64,000 nt of DNA from Streptomyces syringium. Lineage in GTDB: Bacteria; Actinomycetota; Actinomycetes; Streptomycetales; Streptomycetaceae. A program made the translations under genes and the position numbers. This document shows positions 50,265-58,309 of the stretch, piece by piece. The DNA lies in assembly GCF_017876625.1 (NCBI RefSeq), contig NZ_JAGIOH010000001.1, positions 4,671,501-4,735,500 of the forward strand, in the 5' to 3' direction. The number at the start of each line of letters is the position of its first letter. The stretch's first letter is position 1. The notes under the pieces are model-generated. The model did not search any database. It saw nothing but the letters and a program-made list of their open reading frames with translations, and was not told the DNA's origin.

Positions 50265-50613
50265 GGAGCAAATCTCCTATTTGGTGCGACTCTGGGGCGA
50301 AGGTATTGCCCTTTGCCCCTCCCGGCGTCGACTACGCGCCCGAAACCCCTCTCGTCCGAATGAAATTCGCGCATCCGTCGGACAGTGGCTGAGATGCATC
50401 GTTACCGTGGCGTAAACCTTGACGTCGTGACGTCTCGGGTTGGCGTCGATGGCGTCTCAGATTGGCGTCCCGGCCGTCGCTCCCGCCGCAGTTCGTCACT
50501 CCCGCCCCGTACTGCCCGGTCCTGTCGTTATCTGCCCCCTTCTCGTTACTCCTCTGCGCCGCCTCTCGCCAGCCCTCCGCTGTCCGTGTGCCCCGCCTGT
50601 CCCCTCTTCGCCC
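50265..50613. other. divergent intergenic region with direct repeats
   Basis: No gene seen in these 349 bp. GTCTCGGGTTGGCGTC (50432-50447) and GTCTCAGATTGGCGTC (50454-50469) match at 14 of 16 bases, 22 bp apart, and could be regulator sites. A frame from 50440 joins the OHCU gene but has poor codon use and is probably leader. Confidence 0.5.
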
Positions 50614-51183
50614 GTGTCCTTCGAGGAGCCCACGCTGCACGACGACCCCGACCGCTTCGACCGGCTCGACGGACTCGACCGGCTCAACGCCGCGGACCCG
50701 GACGACGCCGAGGCCGCCCTCCTCGCCTGCTGCGGCAGTCGCCGCTGGGCCAGGCGGGTCGCGGCCCACCGCCCCTACCCCGCCCCGGACGCCCTGCTGG
50801 CCGCCGCCGACACCGCGGCCCGCGCCCTCGGCCGCGCCGACCTCTGTGAGGCCTTCGCCGCGGAGGCCGCCGCGGCATTCACCCCCTCGCAGGCGCGCGC
50901 CGCCGGTGCGTTACGAGCCGCGCACGCCGCTTACGAGCGCAGATTCGGCCACGTTTTCGTGATCTGTCTGGACGGCTGCCGCCCCGAGGACGCCCTCGGC
51001 CGACTGCTTCCGGCCCTGGCCGCCCGTCTCGCCGGCACCCTCCCCGAGGAGCACGCCACGGCCTGCGAAGAGCTCCGCCGCATCGCCCGCGGCCGCCTCA
51101 CCCGACTGGCCGAAGGCACCCTCGTGCCCGGCTGCGGGGGACCGGCCTGGGATCTACGGGAGTGTCAGGGGAGCCGTCAGTGA
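50614..51183 (+). CDS. OHCU decarboxylase (ureide pathway)
   Basis: 189 aa from GTG 50614; the upstream frame to 50440 lacks a ribosome site and looks non-coding. The family is recognised by FGHVFVICLDGCRPEDAL and the helical core (ALLACCGSRRWARRVAAHRPY, LPEEHATACEELRRIARGRL). The normal LGR/ILE-type active site segment is partly diverged. It should decarboxylate 2-oxo-4-hydroxy-4-carboxy-5-ureidoimidazoline to S-allantoin in urate breakdown. Usual partners are not adjacent. Confidence 0.75.
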   Translation: MSFEEPTLHDDPDRFDRLDGLDRLNAADPDDAEAALLACCGSRRWARRVAAHRPYPAPDALLAAADTAARALGRADLCEAFAAEAAAAFTPSQARAAGALRAAHAAYERRFGHVFVICLDGCRPEDALGRLLPALAARLAGTLPEEHATACEELRRIARGRLTRLAEGTLVPGCGGPAWDLRECQGSRQ

Positions 51184-51470
51184 CGTTTTGGCCGCAAGAT
51201 CGGACTCGTATGAGCGGAAGACGGAAGTCGCATCTATCCTGACAAAAGCCCCACCCGTATCGGACACGCTGGGACGGACCGGACGCCTCGACGAGGCATC
51301 GGCCCCCCGGTAGCTAGGCCGTACGTGCCTGTTTGATCACACCTGACATACCCCGCGAGACCGAACCGACAAGGCGTCGCTACGATGGCCAGGGCCGGTG
51401 GACCGTACCCGGCCGGGCCCGCTGACAGTGAAGCCGGCAGGCCCCAATCCCCGCTCCCGGAGGGTTTTCC
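51184..51470. other. leader/promoter region of the sdh operon
   Basis: No gene seen in 287 bp. TACGAT (51381-51386) could be a -10, but no matching -35 at 17-19 bp is obvious. No Rex-type palindrome was found. Confidence 0.4.
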
Positions 51471-51851
51471 GTGCCGGCTGGAACGCTGTACCGCGGCCGG
51501 GAAGGCATGTGGTCCTGGGTGGCTCATCGAGTCACCGGCGTCCTCATTTTCTTCTTCCTGTTCGTGCACGTCCTCGACACCGCCCTCGTCCGTGTCTCTC
51601 CCGAGGCCTACGACGAGGTAGTCGCGACGTACAAGACACCGATCGTCGCCGTGATGGAATACGGCCTCGTCGCCGCCATCCTCTTCCACGCGCTCAACGG
51701 CCTCCGCGTCGTCGCCGTGGACTTCTGGTCCAAGGGCCCGAAGTACCAGAAGCAGATGCTCTGGTCCGTCATGGCCATCTGGATCGTGCTGATGGTCGGG
51801 GCTATTTACCCCGTCCTCGGGCACGCCGCACGCGAACTGTTCGGGAGCTGA
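51471..51851 (+). CDS. sdhC: succinate dehydrogenase cytochrome b556 subunit
   Basis: 126 aa from GTG 51471. Three transmembrane helices; the first contains HRVTGVLIFFFLFVHVLD with candidate heme His and quinone-site residues, and the second has LFHALNGLRV with another His. Together with SdhD it anchors complex II to the membrane, binds heme and reduces menaquinone. First gene of sdhCDAB. Confidence 0.95.
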   Translation: MPAGTLYRGREGMWSWVAHRVTGVLIFFFLFVHVLDTALVRVSPEAYDEVVATYKTPIVAVMEYGLVAAILFHALNGLRVVAVDFWSKGPKYQKQMLWSVMAIWIVLMVGAIYPVLGHAARELFGS

Positions 51852-51857
51852 CGTCTG

Positions 51858-52334
51858 ATGTCCGCTGACACCTCTTCCGCGGTCGATCCCGTCGAGGGCG
51901 TGAGCCTGTACGACGTGGACAATCCGGCGCCGGTCATCGAGCCGCCCCGCAAGCGCACCAAGAAGACCCCGAAGGCGACCCGCACCAACTTCGAGCTGTA
52001 CGGCTGGCTGTTCATGCGGCTGTCCGGCGTCGTGCTGGTCGTCCTGGTCCTGGGCCATCTGCTGATCCAGCTCGTCCTCGACGGCGGCGTCAGCAAGGTC
52101 GGCTTCGCCTTCGTGGCCGGCCGCTGGGCCTCGCCGTTCTGGCAGGGCTGGGACCTGCTCATGCTGTGGCTGGCCATGCTGCACGGCGCCAACGGCCTGC
52201 GCACGGTCATCAACGACTACGCGGAGCGGCCCAAGACCCGCTTCTGGCTGAAGAACCTGCTGTACGCGGCCACGGTGTTCACCGTCCTGCTGGGCACGCT
52301 GGTGATCTTCACCTTCGACCCGAACATCCGCTAG
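51858..52334 (+). CDS. sdhD: succinate dehydrogenase membrane anchor subunit
   Basis: 158 aa. A charged N-terminal tail of about 45 residues precedes three transmembrane helices (LFMRLSGVVLVVLVLGHLLI with a heme-ligand candidate His; LHGANGLRTVINDY). Six nucleotides separate it from sdhC and 20 from sdhA, so the operon is tight. Confidence 0.93.
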   Translation: MSADTSSAVDPVEGVSLYDVDNPAPVIEPPRKRTKKTPKATRTNFELYGWLFMRLSGVVLVVLVLGHLLIQLVLDGGVSKVGFAFVAGRWASPFWQGWDLLMLWLAMLHGANGLRTVINDYAERPKTRFWLKNLLYAATVFTVLLGTLVIFTFDPNIR

Positions 52335-52354
52335 AGCCCGGGGCTGACGCGACC

Positions 52355-54109
52355 ATGAAGATCCACAAGTACGACACCGTCATCGTCGGCGCCGGTGGCG
52401 CCGGCATGCGCGCGGCCATCGAGTCGACCAAGCGCAGCCGCACCGCGGTCCTGACGAAGCTCTACCCGACCCGCTCCCACACGGGTGCCGCGCAGGGCGG
52501 CATGGCCGCCGCGCTGGCCAACGTGGAAGAGGACAACTGGGAGTGGCACACCTTCGACACGATCAAGGGCGGTGACTACCTGGTCGACCAGGACGCCGCC
52601 GAGATCCTGGCGAAGGAGGCCATCGACGCGGTCCTCGACCTGGAGAAGATGGGCCTGCCGTTCAACCGCACCCCGGACGGCACCATCGACCAGCGCCGCT
52701 TCGGCGGTCACAGCCGTAACCACGGCGAGGCCCCGGTCCGCCGGTCCTGCTACGCCGCGGACCGCACCGGCCACATGATCCTCCAGACGCTGTACCAGAA
52801 CTGCGTCAAGGAGGGCGTGGAGTTCTTCAACGAGTTCTACGTCCTCGACCAGCTGATCACCGAGGTCGACGGCGTCAAGAAGTCGGCCGGCGTGGTGGCC
52901 TACGAGCTCGCCACCGGCGAGATCCACGTCTTCCAGGCGAAGGCCGTCATCTACGCCTCCGGCGGCACCGGCAAGTTCTTCAAGGTGACCTCCAACGCCC
53001 ACACCCTGACCGGTGACGGCCAGGCCGCCTGCTACCGCCGCGGTCTGCCCCTGGAGGACATGGAGTTCTTCCAGTTCCACCCGACGGGCATCTGGCGCAT
53101 GGGCATCCTGCTGACGGAGGGCGCCCGCGGTGAGGGCGGCATCCTCCGCAACAAGGACGGCGAGCGCTTCATGGAGAAGTACGCGCCCGTCATGAAGGAC
53201 CTCGCCTCGCGAGACGTCGTCTCGCGCTCCATCTACACGGAGATCCGCGAGGGCCGTGGCTGCGGTCCCGAGGGCGACCACGTCTACCTCGACCTCACCC
53301 ACCTGCCGCCGGAGCAGCTCGACGCCAAGCTCCCGGACATCACCGAGTTCGCGCGCACGTACCTCGGCATCGAGCCCTACACGGACCCGATCCCGATCCA
53401 GCCCACCGCGCACTACGCCATGGGCGGCATCCCGACCAACGTCGCGGGTGAGGTGCTGGCCGACAACGACACCGTCGTCCCCGGCCTGTACGCCGCCGGC
53501 GAGGTCGCCTGTGTCTCCGTGCACGGCGCCAACCGCCTCGGCACCAACTCGCTGCTGGACATCAACGTCTTCGGCAAGCGGGCGGGCATCGCGGCCGCCG
53601 AGTACTCCGCGAAGGCCGACTACGTCGAGCTGCCGGAGAACCCGGCGCAGCTCGTCGCCGACCAGGTCGAGCGGCTGCGCAACTCCACCGGCAACGAGCG
53701 GGTCGCCGAGCTCCGCAAGGAGCTGCAGGAGACCATGGACGCCAACGTGATGGTGTTCCGCACCGAGCAGACCATCAAGACGGCCGTCGAGAAGATCGCT
53801 GAGCTGCGCGAGCGGTACCTCAACGTCTCCGTCCAGGACAAGGGCAAGCGGTTCAACACCGACCTGCTGGAGGCCATCGAGCTGGGCAACCTGCTCGACC
53901 TGGCCGAGGTCATGGCCGTGTCCGCGCTGGCGCGCAAGGAGTCCCGCGGCGGTCACTACCGCGAGGACTTCCCCAACCGCGACGACGTCAACTTCATGCG
54001 GCACACCATGGCGTACCGCGAGGTCGACGCGGACGGCAAGGACTCGATCCGCCTCGACTACAAGCCGGTCGTCCAGACCCGCTACCAGCCGATGGAGCGT
54101 AAGTACTGA
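52355..54109 (+). CDS. sdhA: succinate dehydrogenase flavoprotein subunit
   Basis: 584 aa, full length. FAD-binding VGAGGAGMRAA is at 11-21 and the covalent FAD His42 is in RSHTGAAQGG. HPTGIW and the catalytic Arg region GARGEGGIL follow; ALARKESRGGHYREDFP marks the C-terminal part. It oxidises succinate to fumarate in the cytoplasm as the catalytic subunit of complex II. Stop shares its A with the sdhB ATG. Confidence 0.97.
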   Translation: MKIHKYDTVIVGAGGAGMRAAIESTKRSRTAVLTKLYPTRSHTGAAQGGMAAALANVEEDNWEWHTFDTIKGGDYLVDQDAAEILAKEAIDAVLDLEKMGLPFNRTPDGTIDQRRFGGHSRNHGEAPVRRSCYAADRTGHMILQTLYQNCVKEGVEFFNEFYVLDQLITEVDGVKKSAGVVAYELATGEIHVFQAKAVIYASGGTGKFFKVTSNAHTLTGDGQAACYRRGLPLEDMEFFQFHPTGIWRMGILLTEGARGEGGILRNKDGERFMEKYAPVMKDLASRDVVSRSIYTEIREGRGCGPEGDHVYLDLTHLPPEQLDAKLPDITEFARTYLGIEPYTDPIPIQPTAHYAMGGIPTNVAGEVLADNDTVVPGLYAAGEVACVSVHGANRLGTNSLLDINVFGKRAGIAAAEYSAKADYVELPENPAQLVADQVERLRNSTGNERVAELRKELQETMDANVMVFRTEQTIKTAVEKIAELRERYLNVSVQDKGKRFNTDLLEAIELGNLLDLAEVMAVSALARKESRGGHYREDFPNRDDVNFMRHTMAYREVDADGKDSIRLDYKPVVQTRYQPMERKY

Positions 54110-54876
54110 TGAGCACCACGACGCTCGAGAAGAGCGCGGCCTCGGCCGAGTCCGAGGCCCCCGCGCACCTGATCACGGTCACCTTCCGGATCCGCCGGTT
54201 CAACCCGGAGATCTCCGACCAGGCGACCTGGCAGGACTTCCAGCTGGAGATCGACCCCAAGGAGCGGGTCCTCGACGGTCTCCACAAGATCAAGTGGGAC
54301 CACGACGGCACGCTGACGTTCCGGCGTTCCTGCGCGCACGGCATCTGCGGCTCCGACGCGATGCGCATCAACGGCAAGAACCGCCTGGCGTGCAAGACCC
54401 TGATCAAGGACATCAACCCCGCCAAGCCGATCACGGTCGAGCCCATAAAGGGCCTCACGGTCCTGAAGGACCTCGTGGTCGACATGGAGCCGTTCTTCCA
54501 GGCGTACCGCGACGTCATGCCGTTCCTCATCACCAAGGGGAACGAGCCGACGCGTGAGCGCCTGCAGACGGCGGAGGACCGCGAGCGGTTCGACGACACC
54601 ACCAAGTGCATCCTGTGCGCCGCGTGCACGTCGTCCTGCCCGGTGTTCTGGAACGACGGCCAGTACTTCGGCCCGGCGGCCATCGTCAACGCCCACCGCT
54701 TCATCTTCGACTCGCGCGACGAGGCCGGCGAGCAGCGGCTGGAGATCCTGAACGACAAGGACGGCGTGTGGCGCTGCCGCACGACGTTCAACTGCACGGA
54801 CGCCTGCCCGCGTGGCATCGAGGTCACGAAGGCGATCCAGGAGGTCAAGCGCGCGCTGATCACGCGCCGGTTCTGA
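54109..54876 (+). CDS. sdhB: succinate dehydrogenase iron-sulfur subunit
   Basis: 255 aa. [2Fe-2S] ligands lie in CAHGICGSD with the late Cys in RLAC; the third ligand is Asp, as in E. coli SdhB. [4Fe-4S] and [3Fe-4S] ligands lie in CILCAACTSSCP and CTDACPRG. It carries electrons from FAD to the quinone site. Last gene of the operon, followed by a strong terminator. Confidence 0.97.
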   Translation: MSTTTLEKSAASAESEAPAHLITVTFRIRRFNPEISDQATWQDFQLEIDPKERVLDGLHKIKWDHDGTLTFRRSCAHGICGSDAMRINGKNRLACKTLIKDINPAKPITVEPIKGLTVLKDLVVDMEPFFQAYRDVMPFLITKGNEPTRERLQTAEDRERFDDTTKCILCAACTSSCPVFWNDGQYFGPAAIVNAHRFIFDSRDEAGEQRLEILNDKDGVWRCRTTFNCTDACPRGIEVTKAIQEVKRALITRRF

Positions 54877-54902
54877 CCTCCGACCTGCGGTCCGCTGTAG
54901 AC

Positions 54903-54945
54903 GAGGGCCCCGCTCCATCCTTGGAGCGGGGCCCTCAACTTTTGA
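54903..54945 (+). terminator. intrinsic terminator of the sdh operon
   Basis: GAGGGCCCCGCTCC, 6-nt loop, GGAGCGGGGCCCTC, then AACTTTT. This 14-bp perfect stem with T-tract is the best textbook terminator in the window. Confidence 0.93.
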
Positions 54946-55020
54946 GCCCGTCCGGCGATTGAGGACAAGGCACAGCAGCCCGTCCGGCGATTGAGGACCG
55001 GGGTCCGGGGCGGAGCCCCG
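54944..55020. repeat. two copies of a Streptomyces dispersed element
   Basis: AGCCCGTCCGGCGATTGAGG plus AC occurs at 54945-54966 and 54977-54998, identical. It is followed by GGGGTCCGGGGCGGAGCCCC, a bulged hairpin. I know this short sequence as one scattered through Streptomyces intergenic regions, usually beside genes' 3' ends. Confidence 0.75.
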
Positions 55021-55021
55021 G

Positions 55022-55372
55022 TTACTCCGGCCGCATGGCCGACGCCACCCCCTGCAGCGCCTCGCGCTTACGCAACAGCTCCGCCATCTGTTCCTCCACA
55101 CGCGACAGCTGCCCATCCAGCACCTGCACAGAGTGCTCGCAGGCGAGCAGGCCCGGCCCGCCCTGCGTGCAGGGCAGCAGGTCCCGGATGGCCTCCGTCG
55201 TCAGGCCGCCGGCGAGGAGCTCACGGACGCGGGTCACCCGCTCGACCGCGTCGGGCCCGTAGCGCCGGTAGTCGTTGGAGTCCCGCTCGGAGACGAGCAG
55301 GCCCTGGCCCTCGTAATAGCGCAGCAGCCGGGGGCTCACCCCGGTACGCCGTGACAGTTCACCGATCCGCAT
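55022..55372 (-). CDS. MerR-family transcriptional regulator
   Basis: 116 aa from ATG 55372. The MerR helix-turn-helix is MRIGELSRRTGVSPRLLRYY, then EGQGLLVSERDSNDYRRYG, with a dimerisation helix and a coiled tail. There is a Cys pair, LLPCTQGGPGLLACEHS, that could sense metal or oxidant; the same pair occurs in SoxR/CueR-like loops but spacing differs. It is divergent from the alpha/beta hydrolase gene, with a palindrome between them. Confidence 0.92.
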   Translation of the reverse strand: MRIGELSRRTGVSPRLLRYYEGQGLLVSERDSNDYRRYGPDAVERVTRVRELLAGGLTTEAIRDLLPCTQGGPGLLACEHSVQVLDGQLSRVEEQMAELLRKREALQGVASAMRPE

Positions 55373-55401
55373 CGTGCGACTTCCCCCACCGCGTTTGACC
55401 T

Positions 55402-55415
55402 TGACACTGATGTCA
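55402..55415. promoter_or_regulatory. MerR operator palindrome
   Basis: TGACA, CTGA, TGTCA, embedded in CCTTGACACTGATGTCA, lies between the MerR and hydrolase starts. This matches the shape of operators for MerR regulators that bend a long-spaced promoter. Confidence 0.6.
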
Positions 55416-55433
55416 TACGGCAACCTCTCGCCC

Positions 55434-56225
55434 ATGACACAGACACAGATTCTCACGCCCCTCGCCACCACCGTCCACGGATCCGGCCCCGGCCTCCTGC
55501 TCGCGCACGGCGCGGGCGGCAGCATCGAGGGCAACTACCTGCCGATCATCCCGGCCCTCGCCGAGCGGCACACCGTGGTGGCCCCCGACTACCCCGGCTC
55601 CGGCGGCACGCCCCGCGCGAGCGAGCCGCTGACCCTCGACGGCCTCGCCGACGCCGTGGTCGCCTCCGCCACCGAGGCGGGCCTGGAGACCTTCACCCTG
55701 GTCGGCTACTCGCTGGGCACCCTGGTGTCGGTGCGGGCGGCCGCCCGGTACCCGGACCGGGTGCGCGGACTGGTCCTGACGGCCGGTACGGCCAAGGCCG
55801 ACAACCGGCTGCTGGCCTCCCTGGACATCTGGCGGAAGCTGCTGGCCGACGGGGACCGGGAGACGTTCGCGCGCTTCGTCGCCCTCAGCGGCTTCGGTGA
55901 GCCGTTCTTCAACGCCGTGCCCACCGAGCAGCTCGACTCCTTCTACGGGATGCTCGCCGCCGGCGTCCCGGACGGTGCCGCCGACCAGGCGGGCGTCGTA
56001 CAGGTCGCCGACACCACGGGGGACCTCGCCGGGATCTCCGTCCCCACCCTCGTCATCGCCACCACCCTGGACACGCTGGTCTCGCCCGCCAACTCCCGGG
56101 TGCTCGCCGAGCGGATCCCCGGCGCCGAGTACGCCGAGATCGAGACCGGGCACATCCCCATGGCCGAGCGGCCCGAGGAGTGGCAGCAGCTCATCACGAG
56201 CTTCCTGGACAAGCACGGCCTGTGA
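55434..56225 (+). CDS. alpha/beta hydrolase
   Basis: 263 aa from ATG 55434. Oxyanion-side HGAGG (25-29), nucleophile elbow GYSLG with Ser93, an acidic residue in ATTLDTLVSP and the catalytic His in ETGHIPMAE. Length and lid suggest an esterase or C-C hydrolase. Under probable control of the divergent MerR. Substrate unknown. Confidence 0.92.
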   Translation: MTQTQILTPLATTVHGSGPGLLLAHGAGGSIEGNYLPIIPALAERHTVVAPDYPGSGGTPRASEPLTLDGLADAVVASATEAGLETFTLVGYSLGTLVSVRAAARYPDRVRGLVLTAGTAKADNRLLASLDIWRKLLADGDRETFARFVALSGFGEPFFNAVPTEQLDSFYGMLAAGVPDGAADQAGVVQVADTTGDLAGISVPTLVIATTLDTLVSPANSRVLAERIPGAEYAEIETGHIPMAERPEEWQQLITSFLDKHGL

Positions 56226-56253
56226 CAGGCGCTCTGACGGCCGTTCAGGTGCG

Positions 56254-57846
56254 TCAGATGCGTCCCAGCTGCCACAGCCGCCACGTTCCCGTGCCGTCCG
56301 AGAGGTACTGCGTGCCGGAGATGGCGGAGTCGCTGAGGGCGTAGTCCTTCTTCTGCCACAGCGGCAGGAGGGGCACGTCCTCGGCGATGATCTTCTGGAT
56401 GTCGCGGAAGGTGCCCGCGACCCGGCCGCGCTGCTCGTTCCGCTGGCCCGCCTCGATCAGCCGGTCGACGCGGGGGCTGGAGTAGCCCGAGTGCAGGGCG
56501 TTGCCCGCACCGACCAGGGGGCTGGTGAAGGTGTCCGGGTCGGGGAAGTCGGCGACCCAGCTGACGCAGTACGCGTCGTACGCCCCACGGGCATAGCCCT
56601 TCTGGAACTCCGCCCACCCCACGCGCCGGGTGGTCACCTCGAACAGTCCGCTCGCCTCCAGCTGCTTCTTCAGCAGCGTCGCCTCCTGGTCCGTGGCGGC
56701 GCCCTGCGAATAGGCGAGGTCGAAGCGGACGGGGACCTTGATCCCGGCCTCCCGCAGCAACTGCCGGGCCTTGGCCGCGTCGGGCCGGGGATAGCGGTCG
56801 TAGAAGGACGTGGTGTGGCCCGTGAGGCCCGTGGGGACGAGGGAGTACAGCGGCTCGACCGTCCGGCGGTGGACGTCACGGGCGAGGGCCTCGCGATTGA
56901 CGACCGAGGCGACGGCCCGGCGTACCGCGACGTCCTTCACGGGCGAGCCGTCCCGCAGATTGAAGACCAGGTTCCGGGTGCTGGCCGCGGCGGACTCCAT
57001 GACCTTCACGTCCGAGTCGGCGGGGGAGAGCGCCGCGATGTCCGTCGGCGGCATCGAGCGCGTGGCGACCTCGATGGACCGCCGCTGCCACGCCTGGCTC
57101 ATCCGCTCCGCATCGGCGAAGTAGCGCACGACGACAGGGGAGCCCTTGCGTTTCATGCCGCCCCGGTAGTGCTCGGCGGGGGCCAGCTCGGCGCTCGCGC
57201 CCGGCCGGTACTTCTTGAGGACGTACGGGCCCGAGCCGTCCACCTCGTCACCCGTGCGGAGCCGGTCGGCGGGGTAGCGGGTGCTGTCGACGATCGCCCC
57301 GCCGCCCGTGGCTATCTTGAACGGGAAGGTGGCGTCCGGCACCTTCAGCCGGAAGGTCACCCGGGCGTCGCCCGAGGTCTCGACCGACCGGAGGGTCTCC
57401 AGCAGCGACCGGGGACCCTGGTCCGACTTGATGCGCAGGATGCGGTCGAAGGAGAACTTCACGTCCTTCGCCGTCAGCCCCCGCCCGTTCGAGAACTTCA
57501 GCCCGGGCCGCAGCACGCACTCGTACGTGCGTAACTGGTCCTTGAAGCCGCAGCGCTCCGCCGCGTCCGGCACCGGGGAGCTGGAGCCCGCCGAGAAGGT
57601 CAACAGTGACTGATACACGTTGCTGTACAGCGCCCATGAGCCCGCGTCGTATGCTCCCGCCGGGTCCAGCGAGCTGACCGTGTCGGTCGTGCCGACCGAG
57701 ATCGGCTCCTGTTTCTTCGCCTCCGGCGATAAGAGCGAGCAGCCTCCGAGGCCGACCGCCAGCAGTAAAACGCCCACCGCACTCGTTGTAGCCGTCCGAA
57801 CCCGGACCCCGCGCACCCCGTGCCCCCTCCGCCCAGTGATGCGCAT
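56254..57846 (-). CDS. family 5 extracellular solute-binding lipoprotein (peptide-type), orphan
   Basis: 530 aa from ATG 57846 (GTG one codon earlier). A lipoprotein signal ends in GLGGC. The SBP_bac_5 fold is seen from SVGTTDTVSSLDPAGAYD and LRPGLKFSNGRGLTAKDVKFS to YDAYCVSWVADFPDPDTFTS. It would bind oligopeptides, or another nutrient, at the cell surface. No permease or ATPase gene is nearby, so it must share a transporter encoded elsewhere or act on its own. Confidence 0.9.
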   Translation of the reverse strand: MRITGRRGHGVRGVRVRTATTSAVGVLLLAVGLGGCSLLSPEAKKQEPISVGTTDTVSSLDPAGAYDAGSWALYSNVYQSLLTFSAGSSSPVPDAAERCGFKDQLRTYECVLRPGLKFSNGRGLTAKDVKFSFDRILRIKSDQGPRSLLETLRSVETSGDARVTFRLKVPDATFPFKIATGGGAIVDSTRYPADRLRTGDEVDGSGPYVLKKYRPGASAELAPAEHYRGGMKRKGSPVVVRYFADAERMSQAWQRRSIEVATRSMPPTDIAALSPADSDVKVMESAAASTRNLVFNLRDGSPVKDVAVRRAVASVVNREALARDVHRRTVEPLYSLVPTGLTGHTTSFYDRYPRPDAAKARQLLREAGIKVPVRFDLAYSQGAATDQEATLLKKQLEASGLFEVTTRRVGWAEFQKGYARGAYDAYCVSWVADFPDPDTFTSPLVGAGNALHSGYSSPRVDRLIEAGQRNEQRGRVAGTFRDIQKIIAEDVPLLPLWQKKDYALSDSAISGTQYLSDGTGTWRLWQLGRI

Positions 57847-57918
57847 CACCTAAACACACGAACGGACGTACGTCCCGGGAATCGGCCAAGTGATCGTCAA
57901 GTGCTCCCGGGCGGTCGG

Positions 57919-58197
57919 CTATGAGCTGCGCCGCAACGCCCTGACGCCACGCAACCCGATGACCCCGACAGCCGTCCCCAGAAGAAACGAGGTGATCGCG
58001 AGCAGCAGATGGACCCAGAAGTACGCGGTCGGATCGCCCGCGTCGTCAAAGGCGAGCCCGCTGCCGTCCTTCCAGAGGTTCTTGACGAAAGTGATCCAGA
58101 TGAACCAGCTCCACACCCCGAAGGCGAGCAGGAACCAGGCCACGGGGCGCGAGAGGGTGAAACCCGCGCGCGGGGAGTCCTCGGAAGAGTTCGGCAT
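57919..58197 (-). CDS. SCO4848-family small membrane protein
   Basis: 92 aa from ATG 58197. Two transmembrane helices flank a short loop (PVAWFLLAFGVWSWFIWITF, then WKDGSGLAFDDAGDPTAYFW and HLLLAITSFLLGTAVGVIGL). The family is common in actinobacteria and of unknown role. In this region it sits beside the D,D-carboxypeptidase, divergent across 112 bp, so cell-envelope work is likely. Confidence 0.85.
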   Translation of the reverse strand: MPNSSEDSPRAGFTLSRPVAWFLLAFGVWSWFIWITFVKNLWKDGSGLAFDDAGDPTAYFWVHLLLAITSFLLGTAVGVIGLRGVRALRRSS

Positions 58198-58309
58198 GGG
58201 TTTCAGTATGCGTTCGGCCCCGCGCAATAGTCCTATCGGGTCCACGCCGGGGGCACGCGCCGGTGAGGCGCCCTCCTGTGGGCGTGGACCTGGAGGTACG
58301 TTCACGAAC

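Noticed and set aside
50265..50430. DasR operator upstream of the GH20 gene
   Set aside because: No sequence close to the TGGTCTAGACCA core was found.
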